From Stutzerimonas stutzeri (GTDB lineage Bacteria > Pseudomonadota > Gammaproteobacteria > Pseudomonadales > Pseudomonadaceae): DNA of 64,000 nt. Every line of letters starts with the position of its first letter. The first letter of the stretch is position 1. Of the stretch, positions 43,398 to 50,902 are shown piece by piece. Below the pieces are notes generated by a model. It worked only from the letters and a program-made list of their open reading frames with translations, searched no databases and was not told the origin of the DNA. Where the stretch lies: assembly GCF_009789555.1 (NCBI RefSeq), contig NZ_CP046902.1, forward strand, positions 3,426,001 through 3,490,000, in the 5' to 3' direction. The translations under genes were made by a program, and so were the position numbers.

Positions 43398-43711
43398 GCG
43401 TGTACGGCCTCCGGTTCCATGTGGTCCAGCATGTCGAGTTGATCGGTTTTCTCGCGGCTGTCGCGTAGCGCCTGCATCCGCTGCACCGAGGGCGCCACTG
43501 GCAATCGCACCCGGGGGCGGTCCAGGCCAGAGGGGCTCAATTCGTGGTCCCAGGTCAGCGAACCGCTGTAGGTCGCGCCGCAGGCGATTGAGGTGCACTG
43601 CGCGTACATCGTCTTGAATGTCGGCGTCTGCGATTCCGAGTTGCGGATCCGCATTCGGCTCCCGCATGCCGGGCACAGACACTTGTAACCACCGTTATGG
43701 GCAACGCTCAC
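43394..43711 (-). CDS. ogr: Ogr/Delta-type late transcription activator
   Basis: A 105-residue zinc-finger activator of the P2 Ogr / P4 Delta family: CLCPACGSRMRIRNSES then MYAQCTSIACGATYSGSLTW give the CxxC...CxxxxC metal site. Ogr proteins bind TGT-N12-ACA-type sites near -55 of late promoters and recruit RNA polymerase. Here the gene lies in the leftward early operon rather than after gene D. Two 19-bp dyads at 58159 and 63843 are likely its targets. Confidence 0.85.
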   Translation of the reverse strand: MSVAHNGGYKCLCPACGSRMRIRNSESQTPTFKTMYAQCTSIACGATYSGSLTWDHELSPSGLDRPRVRLPVAPSVQRMQALRDSREKTDQLDMLDHMEPEAVHA

Positions 43712-43782
43712 TCATCCTCCCCACCGCCAGTCGCGGTCCGGCCTGGCCGGTAATTACTGACGCAACGCGCCGACTTCTTCCT

Positions 43783-44292
43783 TCAGTTCTGCCCGGGCTT
43801 GCGCACCTGGTGCAGCACGATCACCGCATGTACTTCCGAATGCCGCGCCGCCATGTGCTGGCGGTGGGCGTCGAGGATGGCCCTCGCTTCCCGGTCGTCG
43901 ATTTCGCCGTTGCTCAACGCCTCGGCAATGATCTTGTCCACTGCACCGCGCTTGACGGCGGTTTTCATGCAGCGCTCATACAGCTCGATGTTGTCCAGTT
44001 CGTCCGGGTTGGCGACCGGTACGAACACGCCGCCATACAGCGCAGCGACATAGTCAGGGAAATGCGTGGTGCCGGCCTCTTGCTCGAGCTGATGCAGTTG
44101 CTCATCGGAGAGCGGGCGGCTACCGGCGCTTTCGTAGACGTGGTTGTCCAGCTTCTTGATCGGCAGGCCCAGCCGCGCGGCGGCGCATTCACGGCCACCT
44201 GGGTATTCGCACACCACTGCACTCATCACTTGCCGGCGGGTGTCTAGAACGGTGCGCTTCATCTTCTGGTTTCTCGCTGGGGCCTGAGCCAT
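43783..44292 (-). CDS. YmfL/CII-like phage regulatory protein
   Basis: A 169-residue protein resembling the YmfL regulatory family. It has RRQVMSAVVCEYPGGRECAA and ARLGLPIKKLDNHVYESAGS, an HTH-like region with the YmfL-type KKLDNHVYE segment, then LSDEQLHQLEQEAGTTHFPD and a helical C-terminus. The ATG at 44292 overlaps the upstream stop as TAATG, indicating coupling; an internal ATG (MKRTVLD, 44262) is possible. Likely early-gene control comparable to CII. Confidence 0.7.
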   Translation of the reverse strand: MAQAPARNQKMKRTVLDTRRQVMSAVVCEYPGGRECAAARLGLPIKKLDNHVYESAGSRPLSDEQLHQLEQEAGTTHFPDYVAALYGGVFVPVANPDELDNIELYERCMKTAVKRGAVDKIIAEALSNGEIDDREARAILDAHRQHMAARHSEVHAVIVLHQVRKPGQN

Positions 44293-44546
44293 TACTTTGA
44301 AATCACAGCGCCGATATCTGTCGCACGGCGGCCATATTCATCGGGCAGGTCGGCAACCACGCCTTCCTTGATCCCCAGCAGCACAGCGGCTCGGTGGGAT
44401 TCGCCACGGGCACCCTTCTTCGCTCCGGAAAGCACCTGATAGCAGGTAAACGGATCGAGGCTGTGCTCGCGGGCAAATTCCTGGACGGTCTTGCCCTGTT
44501 TAGCGAGCCATTCCTTAGCTTGTTTGCGGGTGCGTGTGGCTGGCAT
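44292..44546 (-). CDS. BcepMu gp16-like DNA-binding protein (Cro-like)
   Basis: An 84-residue small HTH protein: MPATRTRKQAKEWLAKQGKT, VQEFAREHSLDPFTCYQVLS and GAKKGARGESHRAAVLLGIK match the BcepMu gp16 family. It is the first gene of the leftward early operon, divergent from the CI-like repressor across shared operators, the position of Cro in lambdoid switches. Confidence 0.78.
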   Translation of the reverse strand: MPATRTRKQAKEWLAKQGKTVQEFAREHSLDPFTCYQVLSGAKKGARGESHRAAVLLGIKEGVVADLPDEYGRRATDIGAVISK

Positions 44547-44547
44547 G

Positions 44548-44634
44548 ATTCAAAACCATTCAAAAGCATTCAATGTGGCAGAAGAATATCACTCATTTGA
44601 GTGGTGTCAACGGGAATTTCTATTCAAATGAGTG
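44548..44634. promoter_or_regulatory. genetic-switch operator region
   Basis: Three ATTCAA copies lie exactly 10 bp apart (44548, 44558, 44568), running into the gp16-like gene. Near the repressor, CACTCATTTGA occurs on the plus strand at 44590-44600 (inside the dyad CACTCA-TT-TGAGTG) and on the minus strand at 44634-44624. The second site covers the repressor ATG (44628). This fits operators for a CI/Cro-type switch with autoregulation. Confidence 0.65.
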
Positions 44635-44978
44635 GTCTTGGCGAACGCCTACGCGAAGAAAGGAAGCGACTCGGCCTCTCACAAGGGGATTTCGGAGCGC
44701 TTGGCGGTGTGAAAGCCAACGCTCAGGGCAAGTACGAGTCCGACGAGCGAAGCCCGGACGCTGCCTACCTGAACGGCGTGATGACGGCTGGTGTAGATGT
44801 GCTGTACGTGCTGACTGGCAAGCGCACGCCTTTAAGCGCCGAGGGTCTCAGCGAAGATGAGTCCCAGGTGCTCAACCACTACCGTGCGATGCCAGACAGC
44901 GACCGCGCCACGATGCGGCGGATGGCATCAGCGCTGGCCGAGTCTGCTGGCCGCTACGAACATGAATCTGACCACTGA
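44628..44978 (+). CDS. phage repressor, XRE helix-turn-helix (CI-like)
   Basis: A 116-residue XRE-type regulator: MSGLGERLREERKRLGLSQG, DFGALGGVKANAQGKYESDE, SPDAAYLNGVMTAGVDVLYV and LTGKRTPLSAEGLSEDESQV. The HTH occupies ~1-60; the C-terminal part is too short for a LexA-type protease, so induction must work by another route, such as an antirepressor. The ATG at 44628 lies within a candidate operator, and a GGGAA site is upstream. A GTG at 44601 is an alternative start. Confidence 0.8.
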   Translation: MSGLGERLREERKRLGLSQGDFGALGGVKANAQGKYESDERSPDAAYLNGVMTAGVDVLYVLTGKRTPLSAEGLSEDESQVLNHYRAMPDSDRATMRRMASALAESAGRYEHESDH

Positions 44979-45019
44979 GCTCACTCAGCGGTGAGTGAGT
45001 AGGCAAGGAGCCAACCGGA

Positions 45020-45670
45020 ATGCAGGACGCAATGATCTTTCTGTCCATTGTCGTGATGAGCGGCTGGTTCGCTGGCACGATCAACCCTTCCGTAGTTCGC
45101 CTAGATGGCATGCCTCGCCTGAAAATTTTTTGGGTTGGCTTGGCCGCAACGCTTGCGGCTATGACAGCTGGTGGCCTGATGAAAGCGTCGCCCTCGAGCG
45201 ACACAGCTAGCGCGCTGTTCGGGTTGTTCGGGGTGATCACCGCCTTTGGCTGGCCAATCTGGGCGATCGTCGATCTAGTTCGGAGCAGGAAGCCAAGGCT
45301 CGGCGTCCCGGCCGGTCAGGTATCCAAGCCAAAACTACTGACACCGAGCGAACGCAAGCGGCTCGGCCTGCCAGAACCTGTGCGCCAACCTGAGCCGGAC
45401 CCGCTGACTGCTGCCCCTAAGAAGACGAGGGCGATCCGGACCGGCTGGAAACGCGGCACGGTGGCGTTCACCTACGAAGACAGCCAGGGCGTAGTCACAA
45501 CGCGGACCGTAACGGTCCACTCCGTAAGCCAGGCCTATCTGAAGGGCGAGTGCCAGGATCGCAACGAACAAAGAACATTCCGTATAGACAGGATGATCGG
45601 TGAAGTAATCGATGCCGACACGGGCGAGTTGCTGGAACCCAAAAAACTCGCCCGACATTTTGCGGTGTGA
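45020..45670 (+). CDS. membrane-anchored WYL-like protein
   Basis: A 216-residue protein. Residues 1-85 contain three hydrophobic segments (MIFLSIVVMSGWFAGTINPS, FWVGLAATLAAMTAGGLM, FGLFGVITAFGWPIWAIVDL). A polar linker with KLLTPSERKRLGLPEPVRQP follows. The C-terminal ~65 residues resemble a WYL core: VAFTYEDSQGVVTTRTVTV, SQAYLKGECQDRNEQRTFRI, DRMIGEVID, including the terminal RTFRIDRM motif. WYL domains sense nucleic acid or second messengers in defence regulators; a membrane-tethered version without an HTH is unusual. AAGGAG precedes the start. Its role is inferred only from the domain and location. Confidence 0.65.
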   Translation: MQDAMIFLSIVVMSGWFAGTINPSVVRLDGMPRLKIFWVGLAATLAAMTAGGLMKASPSSDTASALFGLFGVITAFGWPIWAIVDLVRSRKPRLGVPAGQVSKPKLLTPSERKRLGLPEPVRQPEPDPLTAAPKKTRAIRTGWKRGTVAFTYEDSQGVVTTRTVTVHSVSQAYLKGECQDRNEQRTFRIDRMIGEVIDADTGELLEPKKLARHFAV

Positions 45671-45700
45671 ACACCGATCCAAGGTAGCAAGGAGAGACTC

Positions 45701-45943
45701 ATGAGCGCCGCCGTAATCGACCTGGACGACCAACCCCGCCACTTCGGCGACCGCCTGCTCGAGGAGCGCAAGCGCCTCGGCCTGCAAGTGCATGAGCTGG
45801 CCCACCTCGCCGGCCAGACCGACTACATGCAAAAGCGCTTCGAGAACGGCACTTCGATCATCCCCATCGACTACCTGCAAGCGCTCGCCGCCCGCAGCGA
45901 TGCTGACGTGCTGTACATCATCACCGGCAGACGCTGCCGGTAG
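45701..45943 (+). CDS. second XRE-like HTH protein
   Basis: An 80-residue protein related in layout to the phage repressor: FGDRLLEERKRLGLQVHELA, AGQTDYMQKRFENGTSIIPI and LARSDADVLYIITG-like ending ADVLYIITGRRCR. The C-terminal DVLYIITG matches DVLYVLTG of the repressor upstream, suggesting duplication and divergence. AAGGAGAGAC precedes the ATG. It may co-regulate the cargo genes that follow. Confidence 0.7.
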   Translation: MSAAVIDLDDQPRHFGDRLLEERKRLGLQVHELAHLAGQTDYMQKRFENGTSIIPIDYLQALAARSDADVLYIITGRRCR

Positions 45944-46153
45944 CCCCACGACCGGGAGTCCAATTGATGACCCATTCACTGTGAACAATGCTCAGGTCGA
46001 TCTTCCCATTGCTTGGGCATCGCACATCGCAGAATGCTTTTAGCAAAGATACTTAGAATCAAAAGCAGGTGGCAAGGAGGCTGATTATTCAGCTTCAGTC
46101 CCGCTCTTAAATAAAAATCACAACGAATTCAATAACGGCTTCTAGGGGGAACA

Positions 46154-47314
46154 ATGGCATTTGAATTAAAGCACGCGGTGATCCACAGCTTTGAGAAAGA
46201 ACAGTACTCCACCGAGGTAGACCTCAAAACTATAGTCAAGAAGCCATTGTTCGATGTGAGCTTGCCGACTGTGCAATCGCTTGTGAGTGGTATTCACACC
46301 ATTTTGGGGAAGCCAGGTAATAACGTCGCTTGGGGGCAGTTCGCACAAACGGGCCGGCAAGGCCCCTTCCCGGCCACTGCGAACAGCTTTGTGAGTTCGT
46401 ATGACGCGGCCGCGTTCGAACTACTTACCCATGTCGCACTCGACGAGCTTGTTGAGCAAGCGAAGCAAGAAACCTTAGCCACTGGAGGGCATACACTCTT
46501 TGCTAGCTATATCTACAACAGCGTCTCTTTCTTGCTCATTGCCAACATCAAGCAGCGAAGCGGTTTGAGACTAGGTGATGACTACGTTCCAATCGAAAGC
46601 GTAGACATCGACATGTCTAAGGTTCAACAAGCAGCTCGCATCAATATGGCGCGACTTTCAGAGGCTATAAACGCAACTGAAAACCCAGACGAAGGTGATA
46701 CTCCGGAAGAAAACCCGGACGATCCTATAGACAAAACGTACCTATGCTTCGTAAGCAAAGGAAGAGATAGCGAAGCATCTGCATACTTTATCAATGCCCT
46801 TGGCTGCACACCTGGGATTGCTTCCTCCAGAGCGACTAATAACGCCATTGACGCCGTTGAAGATTTTTTTCGAGAAGATGAATCTTTGAGAAGCTACGCG
46901 CTGCAGGCGAAAGAAAATGTTATTGCCTATTTACAGAAAAAGCTTGAGGACTTAGGTGATGGCACTGGCAACGGCAAGGCTACCTTGCGTGGAGTACAAC
47001 AGGCCGCAGCAAGCGCTATTCCTGCTGAACGAGCGGACCTAGTCGAAGCTTTGGATAACCTGACCGAGCACTTGAACAACGAAGCAAACCAGATACCGGA
47101 AGAGTTTTCGGTTCACTCTCAAGCGTTAAACAAAAAGATTAAAATCAAAGGTGTATCTAACCGGTGGTCCGTCCAATTTGAAAGAGGAGCTCTTGGAACA
47201 ACCGCAAACAGCGCCGTATGGTACAATAAAGAAGAAGGCAAGATCATACTTTCTGATATTTCAGACAAGCTTAGAAAATTGATTGAAGCAGAACTTAATA
47301 AGCGTGTCTCTTAA
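46154..47314 (+). CDS. NdpA-like nucleoid-associated protein (cargo gene)
   Basis: A 386-residue protein resembling the 37-kDa nucleoid-associated protein (NdpA) family: MAFELKHAVIHSFEKEQYST, LATGGHTLFASYIYNSVSFL, IDKTYLCFVSKGRDSEASAY followed by FINALGCTPG, and a helical C-terminal half. A strong AGGGGG site precedes the ATG. The codons are clearly AT-richer than the flanking phage and host DNA, suggesting recent acquisition. It lies 11 bp upstream of a membrane-protein gene, so the two form a unit. Host NdpA is a housekeeping nucleoid protein; a copy paired with a membrane protein inside a prophage may have a defence or superinfection role (inference). Confidence 0.75.
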   Translation: MAFELKHAVIHSFEKEQYSTEVDLKTIVKKPLFDVSLPTVQSLVSGIHTILGKPGNNVAWGQFAQTGRQGPFPATANSFVSSYDAAAFELLTHVALDELVEQAKQETLATGGHTLFASYIYNSVSFLLIANIKQRSGLRLGDDYVPIESVDIDMSKVQQAARINMARLSEAINATENPDEGDTPEENPDDPIDKTYLCFVSKGRDSEASAYFINALGCTPGIASSRATNNAIDAVEDFFREDESLRSYALQAKENVIAYLQKKLEDLGDGTGNGKATLRGVQQAAASAIPAERADLVEALDNLTEHLNNEANQIPEEFSVHSQALNKKIKIKGVSNRWSVQFERGALGTTANSAVWYNKEEGKIILSDISDKLRKLIEAELNKRVS

Positions 47315-47325
47315 GGTTTGTAATC

Positions 47326-48558
47326 ATGTTTGAAAAAGTAGTAGCGCTTTATAGAGCTGCTGGCTGCCCTCCTATTCAAGGAGGGCAATTCCTATTCAAG
47401 GGCCGGGCAAGCGATACGTTGCTATGCTTAATAAATGAATGTCGCTCTATAGATGAACAGTTTGGCCGCTTTACCTATGAGCGGCTGGGTGGCGACAACA
47501 GCGCTAACTTTGAGTTCCTTCTGCCAAATTCTGACTTAGCTGGCTTTTACACCTCATTTGAAGAATTCATTAGAGCGACACCATCGCTTGGCCATGGGCT
47601 GATTCCTGACTGCGTTTATATTGCAGAACACGACTGGGCTTCTACAGACGGCATAAAAAACGAAATATACAGCAAATTAAAAAGCTGCTGCCGGCTCATC
47701 GTAAATTTATCTAAGATAGTAATGTTAGCGGACAGCCAGTCAAGCCCATCACATATAAATCTTATATTCGCAGTTCCAGCTGACAACGGTAAGCCACCCA
47801 AAACATTTACGATTGCAACTACTGTTGAGCCAGGGATTTTAGAAGCACAGCTTAGCCATTTGGCTCTTATTGATCAGCTCGCGAACCCAGCTAACGATTC
47901 CAAACTTCATCTAGAAGAGCGTAAAGCAATATTCAATCTGGCAGTGTCTGAACTAGTGAACGATGCTCCTGAAACCGCAAAGAATAACTTGTTTCAGTTT
48001 CTTCTGATGAATTGGAAGGAACTGCTAGATACGTATTGGAAAAATTTTCAAACGTATATACATGGTTTTTCGTTTGACAAGGCCAAGAAGGACCTGGCGC
48101 AGGCAGAGCTTGATTACGGATCGAAACTCAGCGCTGCCTTCAGCGACATCGGTGGTAAGCTTCTAGCGCTACCAATATCGTTTGGCGCTCTGGTAATTTT
48201 AAGTAAGGCCAGCACCGGCATAGAAACTACGGCGACTGCCGCCGGGATACTCATGGTCTCGCTTATCTTCAGTGGGATCCTAGCCAACCAGTGGCTCAAC
48301 ATAAAACGGCTAGACAGCAGCCTTGATATAGCCCTGAGCCAGATTGAAAAACGCATAGGGACATATCCGAAGCATCTTCAAAATCTACTAACGACAGCGA
48401 AAAGAGAGATCAACCAGCAGCAATGTTTTGTGCGCTGGACCATTCGGGTGTTCTTGCTCCTGTCGTGGGCACCCACAATAGGCATGATCGCGATGAAGTG
48501 GGAGGCTTGGTTTAAGCCCTTGGCCGGCTCGTTCATTTCAGTCGCTTTTCCCTGCTAA
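47326..48558 (+). CDS. membrane protein of unknown function (cargo partner)
   Basis: A 410-residue protein not recognised. Residues 1-250 are soluble (QGGQFLFKGRASDTLLCLIN; FEEFIRATPSLGHGLIPDCV; SHINLIFAVPADNGKPPKTF). Residues ~250-275 form a charged helix (KAKKDLAQAELDYGSKLSAA). Two hydrophobic hairpins follow (LLALPISFGALVILSK and TAAGILMVSLIFSGILANQW), a charged helical stretch, and a last segment, FLLLSWAPTIGMIAM. This sensor-plus-membrane-effector outline recalls abortive-infection proteins, but no motif proves it. AAGG precedes the ATG. AT-rich like its partner, 11 bp apart. Confidence 0.65.
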   Translation: MFEKVVALYRAAGCPPIQGGQFLFKGRASDTLLCLINECRSIDEQFGRFTYERLGGDNSANFEFLLPNSDLAGFYTSFEEFIRATPSLGHGLIPDCVYIAEHDWASTDGIKNEIYSKLKSCCRLIVNLSKIVMLADSQSSPSHINLIFAVPADNGKPPKTFTIATTVEPGILEAQLSHLALIDQLANPANDSKLHLEERKAIFNLAVSELVNDAPETAKNNLFQFLLMNWKELLDTYWKNFQTYIHGFSFDKAKKDLAQAELDYGSKLSAAFSDIGGKLLALPISFGALVILSKASTGIETTATAAGILMVSLIFSGILANQWLNIKRLDSSLDIALSQIEKRIGTYPKHLQNLLTTAKREINQQQCFVRWTIRVFLLLSWAPTIGMIAMKWEAWFKPLAGSFISVAFPC

Positions 48559-48649
48559 ACCCATAAACCCATAAAGCAATCAAGCAGAAACTTTCTGACC
48601 GATCTTGTTGTAACCTGCTTAGCACAACCCTTACATCGCACGAATAGCT

Positions 48650-49102
48650 TTAGTTAGTAAGGTCTGTATTCGATGCGCTGCGCACCATCGGCCACCGGTC
48701 ATGAATCCACGAATATTCTTCAGGTGGCGTGCTGGTGACCACATACACTCGCCGCTGATCGCCCTCCCCCAGTACCAGGCAGTCCAGGGCGTAGCCGGGC
48801 TGCATATCGAACCAGTGCGACTGCTTTTTCCCCTTCTCGTCGGGTTGCCCCTTCTCCATATAGCGCTGGACCAGGCCGTACGCCCGTAGCGGCTCGTACT
48901 TCGCCCAGCCGCCCTTCTCTACCGTTTCCAGCCGCGCCCAGCCGCCCTGCGGGCCCTGGCCGGGTTCTTCGCGGCGCCTGCCCCACTTGACCCAGCCAAG
49001 GGATTCGCCGCCCTCGAGCATCACTGGGAATGCGGCCTTGGGGCTGGGAAAGTAGACCTTGTAGGCCTTTTCCGCGTCTCTCGCTTCAACGCCACCGCAC
49101 AT
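48650..49102 (-). CDS. SRAP/HMCES-like protein (SOS-associated, YedK family)
   Basis: A 150-residue protein with a divergent SRAP domain. It begins MCGGVEARDAEKAYKVYF, keeping the catalytic Cys at position 2. VKWGRRREEP, ARLETVEKGG (the ARxET motif), a Glu-containing RYMEKG, and VYVVTSTPPEEYSWIHDRWP give the active-site His in IHDR. The usual Asn before ARxET is replaced by Trp. YedK/HMCES forms a thiazolidine crosslink with abasic sites in single-stranded DNA. It is shorter than YedK (~220 residues). GGGAGG precedes the ATG. It diverges from umuD across a LexA box. Confidence 0.78.
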   Translation of the reverse strand: MCGGVEARDAEKAYKVYFPSPKAAFPVMLEGGESLGWVKWGRRREEPGQGPQGGWARLETVEKGGWAKYEPLRAYGLVQRYMEKGQPDEKGKKQSHWFDMQPGYALDCLVLGEGDQRRVYVVTSTPPEEYSWIHDRWPMVRSASNTDLTN

Positions 49103-49163
49103 GGTTGCCTCCCGTCATCGCGCTGATGTTCTCGATTGACCGCGGGGGGTCACTTTCGTTTTA

Positions 49164-49179
49164 CTGTATACCCATACAG
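49164..49179. promoter_or_regulatory. LexA box
   Basis: CTGTATACCCATACAG fits CTG-N10-CAG with extended TAT/ATA arms. It lies between the divergent SRAP-like gene (start 49102) and umuD (start 49197), 18 bp upstream of umuD, so one LexA dimer can repress both. Confidence 0.85.
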
Positions 49180-49196
49180 TATTTGGATGTTGCTCT

Positions 49197-49634
49197 ATGA
49201 CGTTGACCATTCTGGGCCGCGAGGATCGGCTGCGGCATCTGCTGCCGGAGGCGGCAGAGCTGCGCATCACGGGCTTCCAGTCGCCCGCCGAGGACGAGAA
49301 GGAAGCCGGCCTGTCGCTCGATAGCCTGGTGGGCCTGGGCGCGCCGCAGATCTGGGTGGTGCGGGTCGACGATGACAGCCTGCTGGGCTTTGGCATGTAC
49401 CCGGGCGATCGCCTGGTGGTGGATCGCTCGGCCCGCTGCGTACCGGACTGTTACGTGGTCGCCGGCCTGGATGGTGAAAGCCAGTACCGGGTGCGCTTGC
49501 TTACGGAGGACGCCGAGGGGCGCCTGGTGCTTAAAGCGGCCCACGCCTTCGCCAAGCCGATCAACCTGGAGCTCGAGGAGCTGGTCGAGATTTTCGGCAT
49601 GGTGCGCTGGGTCATCAGCTACGTGGGGCGCTGA
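49197..49634 (+). CDS. umuD: UmuD-like protein with degenerate protease site
   Basis: A 145-residue S24-type UmuD homologue: GFQSPAEDEKEAG near the N-terminus, IWVVRVDDDSLLGFGMYPGD with the catalytic-type Ser, RLVVDRSARCVPDCYVVAGL and EIFGMVRWVISYV. At the position of the catalytic Lys (FTVKKL in E. coli UmuD) it reads YRVRLL, so Lys is replaced by Arg. The cleavage position reads Thr-Gly instead of Cys/Ala-Gly. Self-cleavage is therefore doubtful. It is 2 bp before umuC and just downstream of a LexA box. Confidence 0.85.
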   Translation: MTLTILGREDRLRHLLPEAAELRITGFQSPAEDEKEAGLSLDSLVGLGAPQIWVVRVDDDSLLGFGMYPGDRLVVDRSARCVPDCYVVAGLDGESQYRVRLLTEDAEGRLVLKAAHAFAKPINLELEELVEIFGMVRWVISYVGR

Positions 49635-49636
49635 GC

Positions 49637-50902
49637 ATGCCCATCTTCGCGCTGATCGATTGCAATTCCTTCTACTGCAGCTGCGAGCGGATTTGCCAGC
49701 CGTCGCTCAAGCGCAAGCCGGTGGTGGTGCTCTCGAACAACGATGGCTGCGTGATCGCGCGGACCAGTGAGGTGAAGCAGCTCGGCATTCCCATGGGTGC
49801 GCCGTTCTTCCAGGTGCGCGACCAGTTGGCCGCCGCTGGCGTGGTGGTGCGATCGAGCAACTACACGCTGTATGCCGATATCAGCAATCGGGTGATGACG
49901 GTGCTGGCGAGCATGCTGCCGGCGATCGAGGTGTATTCGATCGATGAGGCCTGGGGCGACATGACCGGCGTGCAGGAGGATTTGACCGAGTACGGCAAGC
50001 GCATCCGTGCCCGGTTGCTGCAATGGGTCGGGATGCCGGTGGGCGTGGGCATCAGCACGACGAAGACGCTGGCGAAGCTGGCCAACTGGGCCGCGAAGAA
50101 ATGGCCGGCCACCGGCGGCGTGGTGGACCTGACAGATCCGGCCCGGCAGGAACGGCTGCTGCGCATCGCCGCGGTGAGTGAAGTCTGGGGCGTTGGCCGG
50201 CGCCTGGCTGCCCGCTTGCGGCCGCTGGGTATCAAAACGGCGTGGGACCTCGCCCAGTACGACATCGGCACGCTGCGCAAGACCTTCGGCGTGACCCTGG
50301 AGCGCACCGCGCGCGAATTGCGCGGCATCAGTTGCATCGGCATGAACGAGGGGCCGCCACCGAAACAGGCAATCTGCTCGAGCAAGATGTTTGGCCGCAA
50401 GCTGCGCGACCTCGCACCCATCCAGGAGGCGATGGCCACCTACGTGACCCGCGCCGCCGAGAAGCTACGCCAGCAGCAGTCGCTGTGCGGTGCGCTGCAG
50501 GTCAGCCTGCAGACGCAGTACCACAACCCGGAGCTGCCCCGGTACGCCAACTGCATCACCTGCCCGCTGGCGACCCCCACGGACGACACGCGCGAGCTGC
50601 TGGCGGTTGCCCTGCGCGGGCTGCGGCATATTTACCGCCCCGGCTATGCGTATTCGAAATGCGCGGTGCTGCTGATCGACCTGAGCCAGCGCGGCGAGAC
50701 CACCCCCGACCTGTTCGCACCGCCGCCCCGGCGTGGCGCTGAACGATTGATGAGCGTGGTGGACGAAATCAACAAGCGCGAAGGCCGTGGCACCGTGCGC
50801 CTGGGCCGCGTGCCCGCCCAGCCTGAGTGGGGCATGCGCCGGGACATGAAGAGCCTGTGCTACACCACCAACTGGGACGAGCTGATCATTGTCGGTGCGT
50901 GA
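49637..50902 (+). CDS. umuC: DNA polymerase V catalytic subunit UmuC
   Basis: A 421-residue Y-family translesion polymerase: MPIFALIDCNSFYCSCERIC, NNDGCVIARTSEVKQLGIPM, VYSIDEAWGDMTG (catalytic DE), GVGISTTKTLAKLANWAAKK, and SEVWGVGRRLAARLRPLGIK (helix-hairpin-helix). The little-finger and C-terminal domain include RELRGISCIGMNEGPPPKQA and YSKCAVLLIDLSQRGET. It continues directly from umuD (2 bp gap) in a LexA-controlled cassette. As phage-borne UmuDC it can raise mutation and damage tolerance of the lysogen. Confidence 0.95.
   Translation: MPIFALIDCNSFYCSCERICQPSLKRKPVVVLSNNDGCVIARTSEVKQLGIPMGAPFFQVRDQLAAAGVVVRSSNYTLYADISNRVMTVLASMLPAIEVYSIDEAWGDMTGVQEDLTEYGKRIRARLLQWVGMPVGVGISTTKTLAKLANWAAKKWPATGGVVDLTDPARQERLLRIAAVSEVWGVGRRLAARLRPLGIKTAWDLAQYDIGTLRKTFGVTLERTARELRGISCIGMNEGPPPKQAICSSKMFGRKLRDLAPIQEAMATYVTRAAEKLRQQQSLCGALQVSLQTQYHNPELPRYANCITCPLATPTDDTRELLAVALRGLRHIYRPGYAYSKCAVLLIDLSQRGETTPDLFAPPPRRGAERLMSVVDEINKREGRGTVRLGRVPAQPEWGMRRDMKSLCYTTNWDELIIVGA

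Noticed and set aside
44548..44573. Replication iterons or the start of a CRISPR array in the ATTCAA repeats.
   Set aside because: Only three 6-bp copies at 10-bp spacing with no spacers; the location between divergent regulators fits operators.
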